NCBI GenBank assembly: GCA_902617645.1
Contig: CACMXM010000006.1
Span: forward strand, 1-38,562
Origin: an uncultured Pelagibacteraceae bacterium
GTDB taxonomy: Bacteria > Pseudomonadota > Alphaproteobacteria > Pelagibacterales > Pelagibacteraceae
Direction: 5' to 3'
Length of the DNA: 38,562 nucleotides
Shown: piece after piece, positions 32,719 to 38,562 of the stretch
Layout of the letters: every line of letters starts with the position of its first letter
Position numbering within the stretch: position 1 is the first letter of the stretch
The notes under the pieces: generated by a model
Told to the model about the DNA's origin: nothing
Seen by the model: only the letters and a program-made list of their open reading frames with translations
Databases searched by the model: none
Program-made: the position numbers and the translations under genes

Positions 32719-33543
32719 CTAGTCTCTCAAAAGGTCATTTAAACTAGTTTTTGATCTAGTTTTTTCATCTACTGTTTTGATAATAACAACACAGTATAGG
32801 TTTGGTCCACCAGGTTTTTTAGAAGGTAATGTTCCCGGAACAACAACACTTCCAGCTGGCACTTCACCTGAGGTAATCTCTCCGGTTTCTCTATAAACTA
32901 TTTTTGTGCTCCTACCAATATAACAACCCATTGAAACTACGCTGCCTTTTCTTACAATGACACCCTCAACTATTTCTGAAAGAGCCCCTATAAAACAATT
33001 ATCCTCAATAATAGTAGGCTTAGAACCAATCGGCTCTAATATACCACCTAAACCGCAACCTGCAGACAAATGACAATTTGCTCCAAGTCTAGCAGCCGAA
33101 CCAATTCTAGCTCCCGTGTCAACCATTGAATTTTCTCCACAGTACCCACCTATGTTAATAAATGAGTTTGGCATTATGACAGCACCCTTTCCAATAAAAG
33201 AACCGTTTCGCACCACACAATTTGGCACCATTCTGAAACCAGCTTTAGCAAACTCTTTTTCAGTCCACCCAGCTGTTTTACCTGGTAAGTGACTAAAGTC
33301 GTTCCATGAATTGTATGGTCCTCCAATAATTTTTCTATCATTAACTCTAAAAGAAAGAAGTATTCCTTTTTGGATCCAATCATTTATTTTCCAGTCATTA
33401 CCATTAGGCTCAGCTACAGTGATTTTACCCTCATTTAATAAATGGATTGTCTCATTAATCGCGTCAATTATTGATTTATCAGATCCTTTGTTGATCTGAT
33501 CTTTATTTTCCCAAGCTTCATTTATAATTTTTTCAATAGTCAT
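32719..33543 (-). CDS. dapD: 2,3,4,5-tetrahydropyridine-2,6-dicarboxylate N-succinyltransferase
   Basis: Hexapeptide repeats, RMVPNCVVRNGSFIGKGAVIMPNSFINIGGYCGENSMVDTGARIGS. Confidence 0.97.
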   Translation of the reverse strand: MTIEKIINEAWENKDQINKGSDKSIIDAINETIHLLNEGKITVAEPNGNDWKINDWIQKGILLSFRVNDRKIIGGPYNSWNDFSHLPGKTAGWTEKEFAKAGFRMVPNCVVRNGSFIGKGAVIMPNSFINIGGYCGENSMVDTGARIGSAARLGANCHLSAGCGLGGILEPIGSKPTIIEDNCFIGALSEIVEGVIVRKGSVVSMGCYIGRSTKIVYRETGEITSGEVPAGSVVVPGTLPSKKPGGPNLYCVVIIKTVDEKTRSKTSLNDLLRD

Positions 33544-33546
33544 AGC

Positions 33547-34218
33547 TTATTTACTTTTTAATAACCTTATTTCTTTTAAAAATAAAGATAGATTTTCAAT
33601 TTTATAATCAATGTAATCTTTGTCTGACTCCATTTTACCCCACTGCTCATCATTTATTAGCCAAACAGTTGTACAGCCTCTTTCTTTGCCAATTGATAAA
33701 TTTTTAGCAATATCCTCTACATAAATTGTATTTTTTGGATCTATCCCAAATTTTTTTACCATCAAATCAAATGCTTTTGCCTCAGGTTTAGGGGTATACC
33801 CTGCATCCTTTATATCAAATATTCCCTCAAAAAGATCATCTATACCTAAATGACTAAGAACATTCTTTGCATGATCCGTGCTTCCATTAGTAAAAATAAA
33901 CTTTTTCATTTCTAAATTTTCTAGTTGCTCTCTCAAAACTTGATCTTTTTTCATAAAAGAAAGATCTATAGCATGCACATATTTAAGAAATTCTTCAGGT
34001 GGTATATTATGGTGTACCATTAATCCATTCAATGAGGTCGAATGTTCGTAAAAATATTTAGTTTGTAACTCTTTAGCTTTTATTAGGTCAACATTTAACT
34101 TTTCAGAGATATATTTAGTCATTAATCTGCTGACTTGTCCAAATACTGCCTCAAGATCTTGATAAACAGTTCCATCTAAATCTAATAATAAATTTTTTTT
34201 GTTTTTTAATTCATTCAT
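33547..34218 (-). CDS. HAD-family hydrolase (pyrimidine 5'-nucleotidase-like)
   Basis: LLLDLDGTVYQ, FIFTNGSTDHA, KPEAKAFDLMV, YVEDIAKNL. Confidence 0.88.
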   Translation of the reverse strand: MNELKNKKNLLLDLDGTVYQDLEAVFGQVSRLMTKYISEKLNVDLIKAKELQTKYFYEHSTSLNGLMVHHNIPPEEFLKYVHAIDLSFMKKDQVLREQLENLEMKKFIFTNGSTDHAKNVLSHLGIDDLFEGIFDIKDAGYTPKPEAKAFDLMVKKFGIDPKNTIYVEDIAKNLSIGKERGCTTVWLINDEQWGKMESDKDYIDYKIENLSLFLKEIRLLKSK

Positions 34219-34223
34219 TTAAA

Positions 34224-35081
34224 TTATTTTCTAATTAAAGTTCCAGATCCCTTGTCTGAGAAAATTTCAAAAAGTACAGAATGTTTTTTCCTTCCATCTA
34301 TAATAGCTACACCAGTTACTCCATTATTAATAGCATCTAGACATGTATTAATTTTAGGTATCATACCTTCAGTGATAGTTTCATCTTTGACCATCTCTAA
34401 AATTTTAGATGAGGAGATTTCTTGTATTAATTTTCTATTTTTGTCTAATACTCCTTCAACATTAGTCATTAAAAGAAGTCTTCTAGATTTAAGAGATTTA
34501 GCTATAAAGCCAGCAGCCGAATCTCCATTTATATTAAATGTTTGATTATTTTTTCCAATCCCAAGCGGCGATATAATAGGAATTAATTTTTTATCAATTT
34601 TGTCTTTGATAATATCAACATTTATTTTAGTGGGTATTCCAACAAATCCCAGCTCTTCGGACTCTTGGATCACTTCAATTACATTATTTTGTTTTGTATT
34701 CAAAGATATTCCGTTAGTTCCTTTTTCTTTTAAAGATGAAACAATATCTTCGTTAAACTCTATCAATACTTTTTCTACAATATCAATAATTTTCTCATCG
34801 GTAACTCTTAGACCTCTGATAAATTTTGATTTTATATTTAATTTATCTAATTCTCTTTTTATTCTGGGTCCTCCGCCATGTACAACCACTACAGAAAGAC
34901 CTAATTGAAATAATATTGTTAAATCTGTTATAAAATTATTGAAAATCTCACGATCTATGAAAACGTTGCCACCATACTTTACCACTATGAGCTCATTTTT
35001 ATATTTATTTATGTACTTCTGAACTTCCTCTAGATTAGGACCATCTTTCGGAAGAATTTTTTCCAATTCTTCTTTCTTCAT
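34224..35081 (-). CDS. argB: Acetylglutamate kinase
   Basis: VVKYGGNVF, VVVHGGGPRIKRELDKLNI, FNINGDSAAGFIA, GMIPKINTCLDAI. Confidence 0.97.
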   Translation of the reverse strand: MKKEELEKILPKDGPNLEEVQKYINKYKNELIVVKYGGNVFIDREIFNNFITDLTILFQLGLSVVVVHGGGPRIKRELDKLNIKSKFIRGLRVTDEKIIDIVEKVLIEFNEDIVSSLKEKGTNGISLNTKQNNVIEVIQESEELGFVGIPTKINVDIIKDKIDKKLIPIISPLGIGKNNQTFNINGDSAAGFIAKSLKSRRLLLMTNVEGVLDKNRKLIQEISSSKILEMVKDETITEGMIPKINTCLDAINNGVTGVAIIDGRKKHSVLFEIFSDKGSGTLIRK

Positions 35082-35083
35082 AA

Positions 35084-36778
35084 TTATATTTTAGTATTTA
35101 TAGTACGGTTGATTATCCATTGCTGAATTATCGTTAAAATATTTGTGACGCACCAATATAAAACCAACCCAGCAGCAAAAGGTGCAAGAATAAAAGTCAA
35201 AAATAATGGTAGAAAAGCAAAAATCTTTTTTTGGACTTTCTGCATTTCATCGTTTCCCGAAGGCTGTGGTGATAGCTTCATTTGTAACCACATGGACCCG
35301 CCCATTAGTATAGGTAGGATTCCCACTTCTAAAAAACTTGGAACTTGAAAGTTTAATAATCCAAATAAATTAAGAAAGCTTGTAGGATCCTTGGCACTTA
35401 AATCTTCCCAAATCCAAATGAAATTTGAGTGACGCATGTCAACATCTAACAGCAAAAGTTTATAAATACTAAAGAAAATCGGAACTTGTACCAAAATGGG
35501 AAAGCACGAGCTTGCAGGATTAATTTTATTTACCTTGTATAGCTTCATCATTTCTTTTTGTTGTTGTTGCTTATCATCTTTATATTTAGCCTTAATATTT
35601 TCAATTTCGGGACCCAACTTTCGCATTTTCCCCATCGATTTCATTGAGTATTGATTCAATGGAAAAAAAACTAATCTTACGAGTATTGTCATTAAAATTA
35701 TTGCATATCCATAATTTCCAACTGATTTATAAATATAACTTAAAATAAACCACATTGGCTTTACAACAAAATAAAGATTTCCAAAATTTACAATTAGATC
35801 TAGCTTTTCTATTTTTAGATCCTCTTGATACCTATTGATCAATTCAATCTCTTTAGCGCCAATTAAAGACTGTATATTGTTTTCAATTACTGTATTAGGC
35901 CTAGACTCATAACCCTTCATGTCTATATAGCTTGCCGTATATTTTTTATTGTAATTTATATCAAATCTAACTGGTCGTCCTTTTTCAGGAATAATGGATG
36001 TCATCCAATATTTGTCTCCTTGAACAAGCACTGCATTATCAGCTTCTTTCGAGAATTTTTTTTCTCTTACGTCGGAATAATCTATTTCATCTAAATCATT
36101 CCCATCAATGATGCTATAGCCTTCATGCAAAATATAAAAATCTGTTAAATCATTTGGAAGATTATTTCTTTTAATTATAGCGTATGGATAAAACTTATAA
36201 TTATTTGAAGAATTATTAACTAGTGTTTGTTTAATGTTAAATAAATATTTTTCATCAATAGAAATTAATCTCTCAAATATAATACCCGAGTCATTTTTGT
36301 AAGTTATTTTAATCGGATTGTTTGGAGTTAATTTATTATTACCTTCAACTTTCCAAATACTATTTATATCTGGTAATGAAATATCAGAATTTGTTGTCCA
36401 ACCTGTATATAATGCATAACCTTCCTCGGTAGACATTGGATTTAATAATTTAATTTTATCTTTGCTATTTAAGGTTTCATCATAGTATTTAAACTCAAAA
36501 TCATCTATTTCTCCGCCTTTTAAATTTATTGATCCTTTTACAAAATTATTTTCAAAATAAATTCTTTCTGAAGAATTCATGGCTTCATCTCGTGAGATTT
36601 TTTTAACTTCAATTTTTTCCTCAATTGTTGGCGTCTCTGAATTTTCAATTAAAGTTTTATTTTCTTTTTTACTCAAATTGTCTGATTCTTCATTTGGATT
36701 ACTAAAAAAAAGAGTATAGAAGACAATCACAGCTAATGATAAACTTATTGCGGCGATCACGTTTTTGAGATTATCCAT
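35084..36778 (-). CDS. yidC: Membrane protein insertase YidC
   Basis: YGYAIILMTILVRLVFFPLNQYSMKSMGKMRKLGPEI, periplasmic P1 domain, C-terminal helices. Confidence 0.97.
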   Translation of the reverse strand: MDNLKNVIAAISLSLAVIVFYTLFFSNPNEESDNLSKKENKTLIENSETPTIEEKIEVKKISRDEAMNSSERIYFENNFVKGSINLKGGEIDDFEFKYYDETLNSKDKIKLLNPMSTEEGYALYTGWTTNSDISLPDINSIWKVEGNNKLTPNNPIKITYKNDSGIIFERLISIDEKYLFNIKQTLVNNSSNNYKFYPYAIIKRNNLPNDLTDFYILHEGYSIIDGNDLDEIDYSDVREKKFSKEADNAVLVQGDKYWMTSIIPEKGRPVRFDINYNKKYTASYIDMKGYESRPNTVIENNIQSLIGAKEIELINRYQEDLKIEKLDLIVNFGNLYFVVKPMWFILSYIYKSVGNYGYAIILMTILVRLVFFPLNQYSMKSMGKMRKLGPEIENIKAKYKDDKQQQQKEMMKLYKVNKINPASSCFPILVQVPIFFSIYKLLLLDVDMRHSNFIWIWEDLSAKDPTSFLNLFGLLNFQVPSFLEVGILPILMGGSMWLQMKLSPQPSGNDEMQKVQKKIFAFLPLFLTFILAPFAAGLVLYWCVTNILTIIQQWIINRTINTKI

Positions 36779-37013
36779 TCTTTACCTTTCTTTTTTTAAT
36801 AGGATCATATCCACCCGTATTAAACCAAGGATTACACTTAATTATTCTTACTGTACTTTTAAAAATTGCTTTAAATAGATTATAATTTCTAAAACATTCA
36901 AGGGCGTAAGTGCTGCAACTTGGTTCGAATTTACAAGAACCATAAAATAAAGGACTTATGAAAAATCTATAAAATTTTATTATATAAATAAAAGGTAGAT
37001 TGAGTATTTTCAT
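36771..37013 (-). CDS. yidD: Membrane protein insertion efficiency factor YidD
   Basis: YRFFISPLFYGSCKFEPSCSTYALEC, KCNPWFNTGGYDPI. Confidence 0.96.
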   Translation of the reverse strand: MKILNLPFIYIIKFYRFFISPLFYGSCKFEPSCSTYALECFRNYNLFKAIFKSTVRIIKCNPWFNTGGYDPIKKRKVKNG

Positions 37014-37354
37014 TATTTGATTTTTTTAAAATTTAAAAATAACTCAGTCTTTATATCTTCAAATCTATCATTAAAAACATTTTTTTTTGCAATAATTAAG
37101 TAAGAATATTCACTATTTATTTTTACATTTTGAGCTACATAGCGCATAATATTCTTAATTCTTCTTTTTATTTTATTCCTAATAATTGCGTTACCTAATT
37201 TTTTCTTTGCAATAACACTCAAATTTAATTTTTTTGAATTCAAATGATCTAATTTTTTGAAAAAAATTGTAGAATATTTGTTGTTTATTCTTTTTCCATT
37301 AAGAATAGATCTGAAATCCTCATTTTTAGATAATGAGCTAATTCTTAACTTCAT
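37013..37354 (-). CDS. rnpA: Ribonuclease P protein component
   Basis: Starts in TAATG overlap with rpmH; KKLGNAIIRNKIKRRIKNIMR. Confidence 0.93.
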   Translation of the reverse strand: MKLRISSLSKNEDFRSILNGKRINNKYSTIFFKKLDHLNSKKLNLSVIAKKKLGNAIIRNKIKRRIKNIMRYVAQNVKINSEYSYLIIAKKNVFNDRFEDIKTELFLNFKKIK

Positions 37355-37488
37355 TAAACTGTAAGTTTCTTTCTCCCTTTTGCTCTTCTTCTTGCTAGTA
37401 GCTTTCTTCCCCCTTTAGTTTTCATCTTTGATCTAAAACCGTGGCGTCTTTTTCTGACTAATTTACTTGGCTGATATGTTCTTTTCAT
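37354..37488 (-). CDS. rpmH: 50S ribosomal protein L34 (44 aa, below the ORF-track cutoff)
   Basis: Manual reverse translation: [31 protein letters not shown]...[13 protein letters not shown] stop. Confidence 0.96.
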   Translation of the reverse strand: MKRTYQPSKLVRKRRHGFRSKMKTKGGRKLLARRRAKGRKKLTV

Positions 37489-37522
37489 AAAATATTGTTT
37501 TATTTTCTAATAAATTCCGCCC

Positions 37523-37551
37523 TTTATAATAACTAAATATATAAATAGCAA
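37523..37551 (-). promoter_or_regulatory. Candidate sigma70-type promoter for the rpmH operon
   Basis: Minus strand TTGCTA (37551-37546), 17-nt spacer, TATAAA (37528-37523), then GC-rich GGGCGG discriminator. Confidence 0.55.
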
Positions 37552-37582
37552 ATAGAACATTTTATAATTACGATTAAAATTT

Positions 37583-38305
37583 ATGGAAAATATAAAAAAA
37601 ATTAAAATATATATCGGATTATTTTATATAGCTATAGTTGGAATATTTCTCTACTACTTGTTTTCTAAATTTAGTTTACAAGAGCTTTCTTCCTATGAAT
37701 TTATAAAAGACAATATTGAATATTTTTCAAAAATAAAAACAAAAAACATATTTTTATTATCTATATTTTTTTTGATATTCACAATATTATGGGTTTTCCC
37801 ATTCTTAGGTTTTGGGTCTCCTGTTTGTTTATTAGCAGGTTTCATTTTAGGAAAATGGGTTGGTTCACTTATTGTCATTATAGGTTTAAGTGTTGGTGCA
37901 TCTTTCTTATACATTTTCGCAAATTTTTTTTTAAAAGATTATGTTAGAGAAAAATTTTTAAATAAATTTGAAAATTTAGAAGAAAAGTTTAAAAAATCCG
38001 AATTTATTTATCTTTTAGTATATAGATTTATTGGAGGTATTCCATGGCAATTAAGCTGTATATTACCAACATTGTTTAATGTCAGAGTAACAAACTTTTT
38101 CTTAGCAACTTTAATAGGTATCATTCCACAAGTTTTTCTAGTCGTCTCTATAGGAAGTGGTCTAGAAACAATTATTGGTCAAAATTTAGAACCACCAAGA
38201 ATAATGGATATTATAACCTCTCCTGAAATTTATTTTCCGTTAGGCGCTTTTTTTATTTTGATAATTACTACAATTTTTTTAAGAAAAATATTTTATAAAA
38301 AGTAA
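37583..38305 (+). CDS. TVP38/TMEM64 (VTT/SNARE-associated) family membrane protein
   Basis: FLGFGSPVCLLAGFILGKWVGSLIVIIGLSVGASFLYIFANF, YRFIGGIPWQLSCILPTLFNVRVTNFFLATLIGIIPQVF. Confidence 0.87.
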   Translation: MENIKKIKIYIGLFYIAIVGIFLYYLFSKFSLQELSSYEFIKDNIEYFSKIKTKNIFLLSIFFLIFTILWVFPFLGFGSPVCLLAGFILGKWVGSLIVIIGLSVGASFLYIFANFFLKDYVREKFLNKFENLEEKFKKSEFIYLLVYRFIGGIPWQLSCILPTLFNVRVTNFFLATLIGIIPQVFLVVSIGSGLETIIGQNLEPPRIMDIITSPEIYFPLGAFFILIITTIFLRKIFYKK

Positions 38306-38308
38306 GTA

Positions 38309-38384
38309 TGGTGCCCCTTGCCCGACTTGCACGGACGACTTTTTCCTTACCATGGAAATACTCTACTACCTGAGTTAAAGGGGC
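38309..38384 (-). tRNA. tRNA-Thr(GGT), CCA encoded, atypical T loop
   Basis: Sense: GCCCCTT TA ACTC AGGTAGTA GAGT A TTTCC ATGGTAA GGAAA AAGTC GTCCG TGCAAGT CGGGC AAGGGGC A CCA; all four stems pair. Confidence 0.92.
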
Positions 38385-38482
38385 ATTCATTAGATAATAA
38401 ATTAACATTTTATTAACAATTTAAATTGCTAATTATTGCCATATTATTCTTTTAAGATATAACAATTATCAAATTATTAGTC

Positions 38483-38562
38483 ATGAAAATATACACCAGA
38501 ATACTTTTAGATATAAATGATAATGTAATAGAAGAAAAATTCTTCCATTATGAGGGTATAAT
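38483..38562 (+). CDS. Unknown protein, 3'-truncated by window end
   Basis: ATG followed by open frame MKIYTRILLDINDNVIEEKFFHYEGI to window edge. Confidence 0.5.
   Translation, partial: MKIYTRILLDINDNVIEEKFFHYEGI

Overview
AT-rich, gene-dense window with the codon use, very short spacers and gene order of a SAR11/Pelagibacter-type alphaproteobacterium (taxonomy inferred by eye, not computed). It holds core genes: gltB (5'-truncated), thrS-infC-rpmI-rplT-pheS-pheT-lepA, gyrB, regB-like kinase, CobT/CobS/DnaJ-like, bolA-like, aroB-aroK, def-fmt-truA, and a long minus-strand operon rpmH-rnpA-yidD-yidC-argB-HAD-dapD-dapE-HDAC-SET. Two tRNAs are present, Ser(GGA) and Thr(GGT). A small glycosyltransferase cassette lies between lepA and gyrB around tRNA-Ser. 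The standout feature is in the histone-deacetylase-like gene (minus strand, 30592-31562). A 44-nt GC-rich palindromic insert sits exactly at the catalytic RPPG^HHAEKD motif. It brings an in-frame UAG and a frame change, but both flanks stay intact. Hopping from the Gly codon GGG before the hairpin to the Gly codon GGA after it restores the full-length protein with no residue lost or gained. This matches the layout of translational bypass elements (T4 gene 60, Magnusiomyces mitochondrial byps). It is a candidate, not a proof; a recent disruption or an assembly artefact remains possible.
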